In this document: one piece after another, positions 23,590 through 36,328 of the stretch | How positions within the stretch are numbered: the first letter of the stretch is position 1 | How the letters are laid out: each line of letters begins with the position of its first letter | Source: Epiperipatus broadwayi | Taxonomy: Eukaryota > Onychophora > Udeonychophora > Euonychophora > Peripatidae | DNA: 64,000 bases | Direction: 5' to 3' | Assembly: GCA_028023455.1 (NCBI GenBank) | Contig: JAQFVV010006313.1 | Coordinates: forward strand, 539,519 to 603,518 | Position numbers and translations under genes: made by a program | The notes under the pieces: model-generated | Databases searched by the model: none | What the model was told of the DNA's origin: nothing | Seen by the model: the letters and a program-made list of their open reading frames with translations, nothing else

Positions 23590-26549
23590 AAAAGATTAAG
23601 CTCCAAGTAACTTTATATATTTGAGTTGGAGTAATTTTCCTGTCTCTTTCTTTAATTTTCCCGATTCTTGCAAGAAAATCATTTTGAGTGTTATTAGTAG
23701 GTTGGCAAAAATTAGCGTGCATCTGGTGGTCCAGAAAAAAAAATTATGAAGGTGGAAATTCTGATTAGTGGGAACTATGCTGTCCATAAAAATGGAGAGG
23801 GTCATTCTGTTGGAAATTTGTAAAAGGCTACTTGTTAATAGATTTGAAAAGAAAGACATTATCATAGAAGATGGAGCATTGTTTCTTCATCTTTAAGACA
23901 AAGCAGACATACAGAGTCATTTATGGAGAAACCTCTACAAGAAACAAGAAAATGATTTGTTTGTATGGTTTCTAGATTGATTTTGAGAAAGAGGTCTAGA
24001 TATTTGGGTTGTAGTGACCTGTGCCTGAACTTCTCATGATTTGATAGTTTCAAGTCAAGGAAGTGAGGTATAAAGAGGATTGTTAATGTTAATGAGATTA
24101 TAAGCTTGCCAATAGTTGATTTTCTCTGAATTGGTCGGTAATGAGAAATTTATATTTTAATTTATATGAATTAGGGGCTGTGATCCAACTGGTGTCAGTG
24201 GGAGGGGGATGGCCTATAGAGGGGTTGATAAAGGACAGAGCATCAGGATATTGTTCAAAAATTTTGTTGAGTTATATGTCTTCCTGAAATTGAAAAGTAT
24301 TAATCAAATGTAGGGTAAGGCCATTGTTTTTGGTGTGTTTATAGAGATTACATAGGCTAATAGCAGCAGTCTTGCTCTTCCATATTAGTTTGGTACTTAA
24401 GATATGTATTTTTCTAGTAAAGGCTTTGGTAAAGTCACTGACTGGCATGTAGTAAGCGATTCTGTGGGAGACTAGCATGTAGATGAGTGAGGTCTTAGTA
24501 TATATAGACATATAGACTTTGAAAAGGGCAATGGTGATCTTGTATGTGGCCATTAGTAAGGAGACCTGAATGGACTTTCACATGGCAGTAAAATATTTAA
24601 AATATCAGAAAACCCAGGAAATTTTGGGGATGGAGAAAATTTTGACTTGATGGTGTTTCCAGAGGTTAGTCTCCAGGTGGAAGACTTTACCATGTTGAAA
24701 TTGAGGCCTAATCAAATGGATTATTTCCATAGAATTGATGTTAGCTTTGAGATAAACTTTTTTGATGGAATCATCCACATTTGTGATATGGAAGATGGTT
24801 TTTTAGCATGGGAATGCAGATGCTGGGAAGAAATTGTTCTATTTCAACCAGTAAGGTATTTATGTATGAGATGAATAAAAGAGAACTGAGTGGAGTGCCC
24901 TGAGGTACTGAGTAGTTTGACATAAATAGAGATGTGATCTTTCCACTAAGTGATATATAAATTTCCCTATTCCCCAGGAGATTTCTAATGATGTTAAGTA
25001 ACCCTGTTGAATATTATATTTACTTAGTAATTCCATGAGCAGTTTTATACAAACTGAGTTGAATGCAGCTGTGATGTCCAGTTGAATGACAATTGCACTG
25101 TTTTTTCTCCTTCTTCTGGTGTAATCTGAAAGTATTTTAAATATATTTATTGCATTACCAGTGGAAGTACCTTTTTGGCAAATTAATGTTGTGTGATAAA
25201 TGGAAGTACTTTTTGTTATCCTTTATTAATGACTGAATAATCTTGATCAGTTGTGTCATAGATATGGGCCTGAGATTGTACAACAAAAATGGGTGAATAT
25301 GTTTCTTGAAGAATGACACCATGGTTATAGGGTGTAGTCCTCTTATCTCATGTAAGTCAGAGGACAAGTAGATAATTAGATGACAAATAATAGGTACAGT
25401 TAAATTACTTAGATGTAATAAATAAAAACATATGATTGAATGTAAATTAGGATGCACTTTTTTTGGCATTGATGTAACCTTTTCTAATTTCTTCTGAGAT
25501 TCCATGATTTGGTGTAATAGGTGAGTTTGTCTTTGAAGAAAAAACAAAAATCAATTCAATCATATTTATGCTTGAAAAGAATTTGTCTCCAACTATTATA
25601 ATGAGGTGGTAGTTTTTCTATCCTTATAATCCAGGGCCCATCTGATATAGACCTGGACCAATTATGTGGTTGAATTAGAAAATGTTTTGATTTTTTTTTT
25701 TTGTAGCTAAGTATTCAGTAAGTATTGATTGTTTAGTTTTATATTGCAGCTTTAGATTCATTATGGCATATATTAATGTTGAATTCATGAATAAATTTTT
25801 AGAGAGTTGATAATTGATTCAAGTTCAAGCAGGAGCATAGATGGCCTTTGTTTTTGTTATATAATGGTAATTATTGTTATTAAGATGTTGATGTAAGAGA
25901 ACCAATTTCAGTAGGTGGCAATTTAGAATATTATTTTTTTTGAAAATAAATATAGGCTTCAGAAAATATTGCTTCAGGAGCTGTTGCTTTAAGAAAAATG
26001 TTAATTGTTTTATTTAAATTTGATGCTGAAAGATTATTAAGATCTATGGCTAATTCAAATGAGACGGTAAAGTGAACAGAAAGGGGATTGGTTCAAGGGA
26101 GGTTTAATAATGAAGTGAAGGTTCAGAGAGTAATAAAGGAGATCAATTAGTGAGGTGTATTTTTGGTTTAGAACAAGAAAACATCAGGTTGGAACAAACC
26201 CTCTCTGCACATGAGATTGGGGTTGAGCAAATGAAGATCATTGGACTAAAATACTTTGTAGCTTGTGTTGAAATTTTCCAATAGCACTGATGGAGCCATA
26301 TTTTCCCAGCAATTTAACAATGTTAGCATTAGAAAGAAAATGCAGTTTAATTTCAGAGAAGCAGATTATGTGAAGATTAAATTGTTCCATCCAATTGATA
26401 AATGCATTAAGTCTTGCCATTGAGTTTAGTCCTCTGACCTTGATTCCAGGAACTTTTATTTTGGAGGTTATGTGTTTGAGGGTAATGTAATACAAAGACT
26501 GGGTAACAAAGGTTAATGTGATCATTATTGTCAGAGTGCTCTGAGACAT
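23590..26549 (-). pseudogene. LINE copy B ORF2 (endonuclease, reverse transcriptase, C-terminal zinc region)
   Basis: The protein would cut target DNA with its APE domain and copy its RNA with the RT. Open pieces are 26238-26549 (endonuclease start), 25155-25547 (RT fingers/palm), 24272-24553 (post-RT, with FTRKIHILSTKLIWKSKTAA) and 23862-24053 (CxxC...HLL). The frame changes repeatedly. Near 24800 the expected A(D)DD-type catalytic box is lost and only the downstream IFHITNVDDSIKKVYLKA remains in a shifted frame. I place it in the APE-containing LINE groups with a C-terminal zinc region. The precise clade is not resolvable by eye. Confidence 0.72.
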
Positions 26550-26949
26550 CAGTAAAGAGCATATGTTTTTTTTTTCATATTCCTGGTTTTAAACTGAAGA
26601 ATGGTAGGGATTTTCTATGTGTTCTGGATGGTTCTAAAGTTTTAGTTTTAGGTAGGATGACTTGAGATTGGTCCAGATTAGTGTTGCTTTTATTTTCAGT
26701 GTTGGAGATATTCATCTAATAGCCAAGTTGATTGGTTTTTATTTTTCACCCTTTTTTGAAAATTTCTGAGCTCTCAGTATTAGTTGAGTTTTTGTGTTTG
26801 TCATCAATGCCAGTGGTTTTTTTTTTTCTGTTAGCAGATTCATCAGAGTTTATACTGCTTTTCTTGAATTTTATTTTTTTAGGATTGCTGTATTGTGGTA
26901 TATCTTCAGTTGATATTGAGTGTGAGTCTATGCCTGTATTAAGAGATTT

Positions 26950-28330
26950 GGAAAATTGAGGGGAGGTAAGGAGGATATTGCTTTGTGTTCATTGTTAAAG
27001 ATGATGTGTTGCATCTTTTGATTACAGAAGTGTCAATGCTTTGATATCTTGCCTCTGACTGTCAATTTCTTTATTATATAGAGAATGGGCTACATTGCAC
27101 TGGTGGAATTTGGCCTTCTTAATGTTGTCTTTCTGACAGATTCTAGCAGGACATTCCTTTATTAGGTAGGTTGTCTGCTTGCAATAAAGATATTGGGGTG
27201 AGACATCATGGCAAGAGATGATGAGAGGTGAAGTTTTGGCCATGTGTTATGTAGTAATGTCTGTTCGAGAAGTCTCTTTGTTAAGAGTTACCATGAATGT
27301 GATAGTGTTAGTGAGAACTGAGACTTGTGCTCTTTTTTCAAGAAGACATTTAAAGCTGGAGATTTTGCCATATGGTTTTAGTAATTGCTGAAGATCAGAT
27401 TATTTGAATGTTATATAACAATTTCTGAGTTCTCCAGCCAGCTGTGTGGACCTGTTCATGTTTATAAAGCATAGTATTTTATCTCTCAGGAATTTGATAT
27501 TTATTTAAAAAAATAGTTTTTGATCTGCACTATGGATTTCAACATTTTATCTATTGTTAGGATGTGTCAGAATTTTAAAGACCAATGACCATAATTTTTT
27601 AGGTGTGTGTTCATTGTAAAATTAATTCTAAGGAGAATTTGCAAAGTTCACAATTTGTATTGGTGATAGAGAGGATTAGTGTGTTATTCCTATAGTAATT
27701 TTGAAATGATTTGTGCAGCTGAGCAGGAATAATGGAATTAAATTTGTTTATAATTTTCATTTATTTCATTTTGATCGAAATTAGTATTAGAATGATTATT
27801 ATTTGTTGAAGTAGTTAATGAGGTTTCATCTATTTCATTTTCAAACAGATTGAAGACATTGTTCTAGTTTTCATTTATTTCCCCAGCTTAAATGTTGGGC
27901 TCATTTTTGCCTGTTTGAATAATATTAGCATAACTAGTTTTTTTAATGAAATTGGATATTATTTGAATTCTGTAAAATAGAATCTTTTGAAAATAATGTT
28001 TCCTCACTGTTTTTATCATTTTCCCCTTGATTACTAATACAAAAAAAAATTTCATTATAAATATTAAAATTTTTAACAATAACCTTATCGTTACTTATAG
28101 TTAAGCTGGGAAAATCCCGAGTCATCACGATGCCTTCAGAGCCTTCAACTAACTCATTTCCATCCTGGTATTGAAGATTTAAGTTCTTTGGGGTCTTGTT
28201 TTTACTAGATTGAACTTTAATATTGTTATAATAAGAATTTTGGCTTAATTTACCTTGTTCAGGCTATTCCTTAGCTTGAGATTTAAAATCATTAATGTCT
28301 AACATCGATGTTAAATCCATAGTGATTGAA
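26950..28330 (-). pseudogene. LINE copy B ORF1 (RNA-binding, zinc knuckle decayed)
   Basis: The open piece 27022-27243 includes YLYCKQTTYLIKEC. This aligns position for position with the intact CX2CX4HX4C knuckles of copies C and D. The first Cys and the His are both replaced by Tyr (TGT or TGC to TAT, CAC to TAC). An upstream acidic and Asn-rich region follows the pattern of copies C and D. ORF1 proteins of this type bind the element's RNA. Confidence 0.65.
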
Positions 28331-28340
28331 AAAAAAATAT

Positions 28341-29158
28341 TATGATTTATCCTAGAAGTGAGTGTTTTGCTCATCCTTTGGAGGGAAAGTGAAAGAAACA
28401 GAAGTCTCTTAATTTCATTACTTTTTTTTTATTAATTTATCACCAAAATTGCTGAATTTTAATCTAAAATTGGAGTCAGAAATGAAGCAAACCTATGCGG
28501 TTAGCGCCATCTAGTGGAGTGTGTATTTTTTATATGGTCTTTTATGAAACTCACAAATATTGATGATAATTTTAGAAGATACTTACAAACTGATGATTTT
28601 TTTTCTACAAGGTATAAACTGTCAAAGACATTGTGCTATGACTACTGTTAACTTATCTCAGCTCCCTCTAGTAGTATAATTTGTCCATGTTGCATTTTAA
28701 AATATTTATTAAATTACAATAATTAAATTACCCGTAAATAATTTTTAAAAATTCAAAAATTAATATAGAGGGAAAAAAAAAGAAAATTATTGTTTAAAAT
28801 TGTATTAAAATAAATTAAATGCAAATTTTACAAAAAAATAAAAATAATATTAATAATAATAATTTTATTTTGATGACACTGGGCATTGCATAGTTTCAGG
28901 AAGTTTGTCAAAATTTAGCTTGTATAATCTTAAACTAATTGTTTAGTTTTTATTGCATTCATGTAGGAAAATGCTAATTCACACGAATATGTTGAACCAA
29001 AAATACATTGAAATATTCAGCAACTCTACAAATATTTAGATATTTATCCCTGCTTATTATTATCCAAAAACTCCCATTCAAAGCATTGGTTTTAAATAGA
29101 TATCACATTTAATATTAACTATTTCTTTTTCAAGGCCTGTTGAATCTATATGAATAAA
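28341..29158. other. Gene-free region
   Basis: Two short similar motifs, GCGCCATCTAGTGG near 28505 and GCTCCCTCTAGTAG near 28660, resemble the ends of small DNA transposons. No paired TIR could be established. The rest is A+T-rich background. Confidence 0.4.
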
Positions 29159-30380
29159 TTAATTTAATTTTATAGCGATATTTTCAATATTGATGTTAGC
29201 ATAAAATGTAGAAGCCAAAAAAAAAAAAAAAAAACTAGCAATATCTTCAAGTTTGTTAAATTCCATGAATCTTTCTTGAAATTTCTTTATGAGGAATATT
29301 ATATTTTCAACATATTTGTTATAGCTTAGATTATTTCTGTCTTTAGACTCATAAGCCATAATTTTGAAATGTTTTAATTTATGATTCTTCGGTTGCATTA
29401 CAAGTATACTTTTTTTTTTTTTTTGAATGAAGTCAAAGTACTTTTCATAACTATCTTTACTTATTTTTTTTTTATCTTTTATTTATAGCTTTACATTTAA
29501 GTTATTTACTTTTTCTGTAATATCACAGAAAAATGTGACATCAAGAAACCATTATTTGTTATTCAGTTCTCAATAAGAATAATTTTTAGTTTCCAAAAAT
29601 GATCTTATTTATGGTGGAAGTTCTCTGAATCTGATTAAAAATTTTGCTTGACTGAACTACCTTATGTCAGTATGTAATAAAAATTCACTATTTTCACTCT
29701 TGCATTCCTTTAGCAAATCCCAGAATTGATGACTTAACAATATTTTTGATCTTATTTTATTAACTATTTTGAAGGCAACACTCGTAACATGACTAAATTT
29801 CAATACTTTGGAACATAGGGCATTCTGATGTATAATACAATAATAGTCCATAAAACTAGGTATATCATTACCACTTTTACAAAAACTAACAAAATCAATT
29901 TTATTGTCAATTATTGCAGGAGCTCCATTGATAGTTATTGGTTTTAATTTGTGAATTGGAAAATTCATTTGTACAATATAATTCTTGAATAAATTATAGA
30001 TATCTTGACTTCTTGTCCTTCCTAAAATTGTAATACTTTTTTTGTGGCTGAAATATCATTAAAAAACATGCAAATAAAAATATGTAATTGTGCAGTACTT
30101 GTATAATCAGTAGATTCATCAAACTGTAGTGATAAAATGTTTTGACTAGTTTCTTTTGTCTTATACATCATTGTGTTTTATGATAATGACATTATGTGAA
30201 TAAAAGTCATTATTTCAGATTTATTCTTATTTTTTTTTTAAATAATACTTCATCAGTTTGATGAAGAATTTTTTCCATATTTGTTCATCTTGAAAGAGCC
30301 TATTGTGTTTAATTAAAGTTTCAGAAACTTTGAAAGATACAATCACATCTGTTTTTGAGCTTGTATTGTAATTGACAAAA
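29159..30380 (-). pseudogene. hAT-family transposase relic (ZBED5/GTF2IRD2-like group)
   Basis: Minus-strand fragments appear in the order expected for the hAT transposases that gave rise to the ZBED5/FAM200/GTF2IRD2 proteins. VSFKVSETLIKHNRLF is near 30350. KLKPITINGAPA follows at about 29930. CIIHQNALCSKVLKFSHV then VNKIRS are at about 29750-29840. HTDIR followed by a stop where Trp is usual, then KFLIRFREL, lie near 29600-29670. FQERFMEFNKLEDI is near 29240, then ANINIENIAIKL. Such enzymes excise and insert the transposon. Frameshifts, stops and A/T-run expansions (29217-29235) make it non-functional. No terminal inverted repeats were found around it. Confidence 0.82.
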
Positions 30381-32072
30381 ATGTTTATGTACTGAGTTGT
30401 GTCTTTAGCTGTTGTACTTTAGCTGTTCTTAATGCAGTGCCTCATTAATAATCATCTTCATAATTTTATGAACAGTGCAAAATGTTTTCAACATTGAATT
30501 TCTTCAGTAAGGCCACATGTACACTGCAAATAATACATACTCATTTGTTTTTCATCATAATAAAAAAATAATATCTGCATTTTTTATAATAATGATAAGT
30601 TTTTATTTTTTCACTCTTGGTTTATTCATTGTAGTCCTGTTGTGGATTTATTTGCCAAAAACTAAAAATAATAATATATGTCTACAGAACATTATCATTA
30701 GTAAAGATGAAAAAATATGTATTAACTTTTAAACCCATAAAACACCGATCTCCTCTAAAAGTTTGGCTTTTACAAACATGATTCAATAAGCCTTTGATTC
30801 TGATTATTATTTTTTTTTTACAAATACTAATATTTACTGCTGATAATAGACTAACATCACTCATCCCTATTTTTAGGCCTAAGTTTAAATAATTACAAGT
30901 TATTTATACTCACAGTCTTTCTCTGCACAATCCTACTGGAGCCGATCAGGCTTACACAAATGAAAAGATATGTGATCTTTTTTTACCCTATTTGGCCATT
31001 GATACCAACAAAAGGCATAGTTTTGGGGAATAATTTTTTTCATGGTGAAAAATTGCCATAACTTTCTAGATAGATTTTACTCTGGATCCTTTTTCAAAAG
31101 ACCAATTTATTTAACAACAGGAAGCACTATTTATAAAGAGTAAAAATGCACACCACCCTTTTCTGCACAGACCATTTATATCTATCACTGTTTCATATCC
31201 GGTATTAATATTATATATGGTGATAACTATTTATCTTCAGGTTATCCCATGAAAGATTTAAGACTTTTACTAAAATTATCCACTGACTTTTATTTGCATA
31301 TATGCATATTTTTTTCACTGCAATTAGACATTTTGATATTAATTGTAATAACAATTCTTCTTTACTGTTTTGTTTAATTAGTTTTAAAAATAGGTTTCTG
31401 CCCTAATTAAATAATGCTATCTTCTTTCTATAATTAATCTAACAGACATTTACCGAATTATCATTCCCATTTTATTTTAACCTTCAACAATCTTTTTTCA
31501 TTGTGTTTTACTTAAAATACCTTTATATATTTTTCTTTTTGTTCTTTTTTTTCTGGAATAATTAAAGATGATGACTACTGACTAACTGTTGATTGTTGAT
31601 GTTTGTGGATTTTATTTATTAGTATAATACTGGTTATGATTATTATAACTTGTTTACTTTATGCTGACTCATTTGCATATGCTTATTTTCTATTTATTTA
31701 ATGCTCATTGATTAGTTATTTTATGAGGACGATGTTTTCTACTTCAATCCATATCACCCCTACTTTACATACTATGTTTTGTTATAATTTGTAGTTTATA
31801 ACTTATTATTCTAATTTATAAGTACTTATATATGGTAATCAATGTTGATCTCATGCTCCCTTATCTGCTCAGATTCATTTTATTTATTGATTAATTGATA
31901 TTTTATTTTTGATTAGCGGGGATTATGATGATGTCCATTTCTCTATGTTATCTCTCACATCATTGCAATATATATATATATATATTTAAATCTTAATAAG
32001 GGCTATTCTCGTTGATGTCTCAATTATATATATATATATGTGTGTGTGTGTCATATGACTTCATTTCTTTAT
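30381..32072. other. Gene-free region
   Basis: Mostly A+T-rich. A patch at about 30920-31210 is more complex but unrecognised. TA/GT microsatellites lie near 31966-31987 and 32022-32050. Confidence 0.5.
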
Positions 32073-32185
<113 letters not shown>

Positions 32186-32732
32186 TTATGAAATAATTAT
32201 CGATAATAACAAGTTAATCTTAACCAAACTTAAAATTGATTTACGGGAAATACAAATTAAAATTTGCAAGTTTTTTTTAAATTTTGGTACAATTTAACGA
32301 ATTGGTTAATAACATTGTTTTTTTTTTCTATGATAAAATGGGAATATATTGTTGTAATATGTAATGAATATTTGACCATTTTTATATACATTCGCTGTTT
32401 TTTTTATTGTTTTTATATAGTCTCTTTATTAAAAAAAACCTACTACCTTAAAATTCGACTCAATTTTTTTATAAAACAACATTGAGTTATAAATCTGGAA
32501 CAGTCTGGCTTTTTTGGATGTGTTGGCTTCCTCTACAACTGCTGTTCTTAGGTTAGATTTTCTTTCATTCACATACTTAAAAGGACGTATTATTTAACTG
32601 GCTGCAGAAAGGAGTTTGCTATTAACTGAAAGGAGACTCTTTGATTCCTCTTGGAGGCCTTAAAGGAACCAAGCAGGGAAAATTCCTAATGTCCACTCCA
32701 TATGTTCTTGTCTTTGCAGCTGTTATTACTAT
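32186..32732. other. Spacer with a more complex block before the RTE
   Basis: The segment 32490-32730 is clearly less A+T-rich than its surroundings and ends just where the RTE begins. I do not recognise it. It may be unique host DNA or a piece of another element. Confidence 0.4.
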
Positions 32733-33039
32733 GTGATTATTCATATAGTATATGAACCTGGAAGGCGCTGCTTACCAACACACATTAGCCAGTGTGGTGA
32801 GTTTATTACCTTTTTACCTCCAACTTTAACGATGTTTTTTTTTTCCAATATAAACAATCATAAAAGACAAAAATAAATCATGGCTCTTATACCAAGAAGG
32901 CTGTAAAGTTACCAACCAAGGCAGCGTTTGGTGGCCAAAGGTGGAGGGTGCTAAGAATCCCCTGATTGCAGACTCAGGTTACCATTTGATGACCACTTTT
33001 TAGTTAGGTACTTACAGCAGCAGATCACTTTCAAATGAA

Positions 33040-33960
33040 GAAAGATTGCAAGAGTTAGAAGAAGAACTGTCTTATATTAAATGGGACATTATTGGACTTT
33101 GTGAATTTAGAAGAAAAGGTGAAGAAACAATTGATTTAAAAAGTGGACATGTACTCTATTATAAAGGCACAAATATTGGAAATACATGTGGAGTAGGATT
33201 TATTATAAATAAAAAATTGAAGAATAACATTGTGGAGATTGATGGTGTATCAGATAGAGTGGCAAGATTAGTTTTACAACTTAATAGCAGGTACCAAATG
33301 CAGATAATTCAGATTTATGCCTCAACAAGTTCTCATAGTGATGAAGTTATAGAAGATTTTTATATGGATGTACAAAAGGCTTTTGATCAGAGTAAACAGC
33401 ATTTTAACATTGTTATGGGAGACTTTAATACAAGAATTGGTAAACAAATGAAAAAATGAAAATGCTGTAGGTAATTTTGGTTATGGTAATAGGAATGAGA
33501 GAGGGCATAGACTTGTGGAGTTTGCAACAAAAGAAAAAATTATATTAAAATTTTTTTTGAGAAACATATTAAAAGGAAATGGACATGGAAGCATCCAAAT
33601 GAAGGAACAGTAGAATTGGATTATATTTTGACAAACAGAAAATACGTGTTACAAGACTGTAATGTTCTTAATAAATTTAACATAGGAAGTGATCATCGAT
33701 CGATTAGTAAAATGTAAGATACACTTTAATGCAAAACTAGAAAGACAAAAAATATTAAGAAAAACAATATTTACAGTTGGAATTCCTAATCTTCAGAAAG
33801 ATTCTAATGAATTTAAATTAGAACTTACAAATAGGTTTCAAGTATTAGTAGATTTTGAACATGATTCAGATTTGAATGACATTAATAGGGAAATAAGTGA
33901 CACATTTTTAAAAACTGCAAGAAAGACAGCTGGTAGTAAAAAAGCAGCAATTGACCAATA
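33040..33960 (+). pseudogene. RTE endonuclease domain
   Basis: The open frame 33046-33459 carries the start of an APE-type nuclease: KWDIIGLCEFRRKGEE (the conserved Glu pairs with metal), CGVGFIINKKLKNNI, QIIQIYASTSSHSDE and MGDFNTRIG (the catalytic Asp-Asn pair). A frameshift near 33455-33460 leads to NFGYGNRNERGHRLVEFAT, ELDYILTNRKYVLQ and GSDHRSIS (near 33690), the last catalytic His box. The enzyme nicks target DNA to prime reverse transcription. The domain stops near 33960, just before the PLE insertion point at 34028. Confidence 0.85.
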
Positions 33961-34014
33961 AAATTTCTACTGAGATTAGAGAATTTATGAAGAAAAGAAG
34001 GGATATGAGGATAT

Positions 34015-34027
34015 ACAATAATGATGC
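34015..34027. repeat. 13-bp target-site duplication, left copy
   Basis: ACAATAATGATGC here is repeated exactly at 36474-36486. On the right it continues into ATTAAAAAAGATTGAATA, which aligns with the uninterrupted RTE copy (GCATTAAAAAGGATAGAATA on the minus strand near 58785). This shows the RTE was split at this point. Confidence 0.88.
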
Positions 34028-34101
34028 CATATAATTCTATAATTAAAACACTTTTTTTTCTTTTCAAAAACTTTATTTGATATATATATATATATCCACT
34101 T

Positions 34102-34147
34102 GTTCCAACGTTTCGACTATTTTTACTCTATAGTCATTTTCAAGGAT
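34102..34147 (-). ncRNA. Hammerhead-like relic, PLE-2 left arm
   Basis: On the minus strand a perfect 6-bp stem II (GACTAT at 34130-34135, ATAGTC at 34115-34120, both read on the minus strand) is followed by GAAACGTT. The 5' box reads CTTGAAA instead of CTGATGA and the cleavage base is T in place of C. The architecture is that of a PLE hammerhead but the core is degraded. Confidence 0.45.
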
Positions 34148-34470
34148 CTAGAAATAACATATTACATTATAACAAACTTCACATAATAAAACCAAAAAGA
34201 CCAAAAAAACCAAAACAATATTAAAAAGACACAAAAAAATATATAAACCCCATAAAAATTAAAAATAAATAAAATACATTAAAATCAATTAAATTAAAAC
34301 ACAAAATATACACCACACTTACTTGACTCCCTTCTCAAAAAACTTTTCCCTTTTTTGCATTTTCTTTTATCCAAAAAACCCAATGTTACAGTAAAAAACT
34401 TAATTCCTTTTTTTTTCTTATATACTTCAAAAATAAATCTATTTCCAAAAAATAATTGTTTATCCATTAC

Positions 34471-34713
34471 TTATCCAATTCTATTTAAAACAGGTTTATA
34501 TCTTTTTATATATAAACTCTCTTTTACTATTCTTTTTTTATATAATCTAACCCTCTCCAACATTTTAATCTTAAAATCTGTATGTCCAACTTCCTTACTA
34601 TGTATATTTACATTAGAATTCCTGTCTTTCAAATGTTGTTTCAATCTTGTCTCTAATTTGTTCTTTGTTGTACCAATATATGATATATCTTTGTTATCTT
34701 TTTTACAATCCAA
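34471..34713 (-). pseudogene. PLE-2 GIY-YIG endonuclease, left arm copy
   Basis: An 80-residue open piece with DCKKDNKDISYIGTTKNKLE followed by TRLKQHLKDRNSNVNIHSKE. It fits the YIG half of GIY-YIG nucleases (YIGxT...R...H) that Penelope-like elements use to nick target DNA. The upstream GIY part, reading NGIYEIEYLDC on the minus strand, is joined across a frameshift near 34710. The right arm copy is almost the same, differing at about ten residues. Confidence 0.82.
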
Positions 34714-34955
34714 ATATTCTATTTCATAAATGCCATTTACGTTTTCAACATTTTATTTTTTTTCATATTACCTAAATTACATTTTCTTTTATATACTGGT
34801 TTCAACAATAAACAAACATTCCTTACCATATTTCTTATTCATATCCCTCATTATCTTTTTAATCTTAAAAAAAGTACTTTTTGACACTTTATACCCACTA
34901 TACATAAATTCCTTTTTTTTTTGTTTCTTTTTTCTCTATTTCCTCTCTATTTTAT

Positions 34956-35395
34956 CTATATATTTTTTCCACATAATTTATTAATAATCTTAATTGGATA
35001 ATCATTTTTTACTGCCTCATTTTTTATACGCTCCATTTCCTCCCTAAATAACCCCTCATCTGAACATAGATTAATTCCTCTAACTATTCTATTATTAACA
35101 ATATTAATCCTATGTATGTATTCAATATCTGATTCGCAATTACTCAATAATCCATAAAAAGTATCTTTTCTAAAAATACTATTCTCAATCCCTACTCTAT
35201 AATTTTTTATAACTTTTTTTAATTTTAACATACATATAATTAATTGAATTATTTTTTTTTCCATTGTAAATTTTATGTTTTCCTCAATTGAATTAATATA
35301 TTTTAAAAAACATTCTGATTTCCTTTCATTCCCATTGAATACCAAAAAATAATCATCAATATATCTCACATAAAATATAGGTTTAGGGAGAAAAT
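34956..35395 (-). pseudogene. PLE-2 reverse transcriptase C-terminal fragment
   Basis: An open frame of 137 codons starting MRYIDDYFLVFNGNERK, where YIDD is the RT catalytic box (usually YVDD or YADD). It is followed by FLKYINSIEENIKFTMEKK as in Penelope RTs and later by the connecting region. Only this arm carries RT sequence. The mirror arm starts after it. The break at 35395 is the symmetry centre. Confidence 0.82.
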
Positions 35396-36000
35396 GGAGT
35401 GTATAAAAAATGAGGCAGTAAAAAAATGATTATCCAATTAAGATTATTAATAAATTATGTGAAAAAAAGAATATAAATAAAATTGAGAGGAAATTGAGGA
35501 AAAAGAATGAAAAAAAGAAGAAATTTATGTATAGTGGGTATAAAGTGTCAAAAAGTATTTTTTTTTAGATTAAAAAGATAATGAGGGATATGAATAAGAA
35601 ATATGGTAAGGAATGTGGTTTATTGTTGAAACCAGTATATAAGAGGAAATGTAATTTAGGTAATATGATAAAAAATAAGAATGTTGAAAACATGAATGGT
35701 ATTTATAAAATAAAATGTTTGGATTGTAAAAAAGATAACAAAGATATAACATATATTGGTACAACAAAGAACAAATTAGAGACAAGATTGAAACAACATT
35801 TGAGAGATAGGAATTCTAATGTAAATATACATAGTAAGGAAGTTGGACATACATATTTTAAGATTAAAATGTTGGAGGGGGTTAGATTATATAAAGAAAG
35901 TATGGTAAAAGAGAATTTATATATAAAAAGATATAAACCTGTTTTAAATAGAATTAGATAAGTAATGGATAAACAATTATTTTTTGGAAATAAATTTATT
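35396..36000 (+). pseudogene. PLE-2 GIY-YIG endonuclease, right arm copy
   Basis: The open frame 35581-35961 of 126 codons runs through MNGIYKIKCLDCKKDNKDIT and YIGTTKNKLETRLKQHL to LYIKRYKPVLNRI. It includes the GIY (35694-35705) and YIG (35752-35760) boxes in one frame, more complete than the left arm copy. It lacks the RT, so it is a 5'-truncated copy. Confidence 0.85.
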
Positions 36001-36283
36001 TTTGAAGTATATAAGAAAGAAAAAGGAATTAAGTTTTTTATTGTAACATTGGGTTTTTTGGATAAAAGAAAATGTAAAAAAGGGGAAAGTTTTTTAAGAA
36101 GGGAGTCAAGTAAGTGTGGTGTATATTTTGTGTTTTAATTTAATTGAATTTAATGTATTTTATTTATTTTTAATTTTTATGGGGTTTATATATTTTTTGT
36201 GTGTTTTTAATATTGTTTTGGTTTTTTTTGGTCTTTTTGGTTTTATTATGTGAAGTTTGTTATAATGTAATGTTATTTCTAAA

Positions 36284-36328
36284 TCCTTGAAATGACTATA
36301 GAGTAAAAATAGTCGAATCGTTGGAACA
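36284..36328 (+). ncRNA. Hammerhead-like relic, PLE-2 right arm
   Basis: Mirror of 34102-34147, with the same GACTAT/ATAGTC stem. Here box II is GAAT instead of GAAA and box I is CTTGAAA, so it is more degraded. Confidence 0.35.

Larger units (their letters stand above)
23350..28340 (-). mobile_element. Zinc-knuckle/APE LINE copy B (Tx1/R1/L1-like), near full length, decayed
   Basis: In minus-strand order: a charged N-terminal region (28100-28330), a mutated zinc knuckle (27151-27192), an APE-type endonuclease start KVRGLNSMARLNAFINWMEQ (about 26380-26450) with CFSEIKLHF, an RT block with NLRPISMTQLIKII (about 25210-25260), VPQGTPLSSLLFISYINTLL (about 24870-24930), and a C-terminal zinc-binding segment CLLCLKDEETMLHLL (about 23865-23910). 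Three other fragments of the same or a sister family lie at 43.1-45.9, 47.96-48.76 and 51.85-56.4 kb, all on the minus strand. Many stops and frameshifts are present. Confidence 0.8.

Noticed and set aside
28500-28680. Small DNA transposon bounded by CCATCTAGTGG-like motifs
   Set aside because: The two motifs are in direct, not inverted, orientation and no duplication was found.
34355-34984. Plus-strand open frames of 124 and 84 codons in PLE-2
   Set aside because: They are shadows of the minus-strand GIY-YIG and RT coding sequence, rich in Phe, Leu and Tyr as expected for antisense of A-rich coding DNA.
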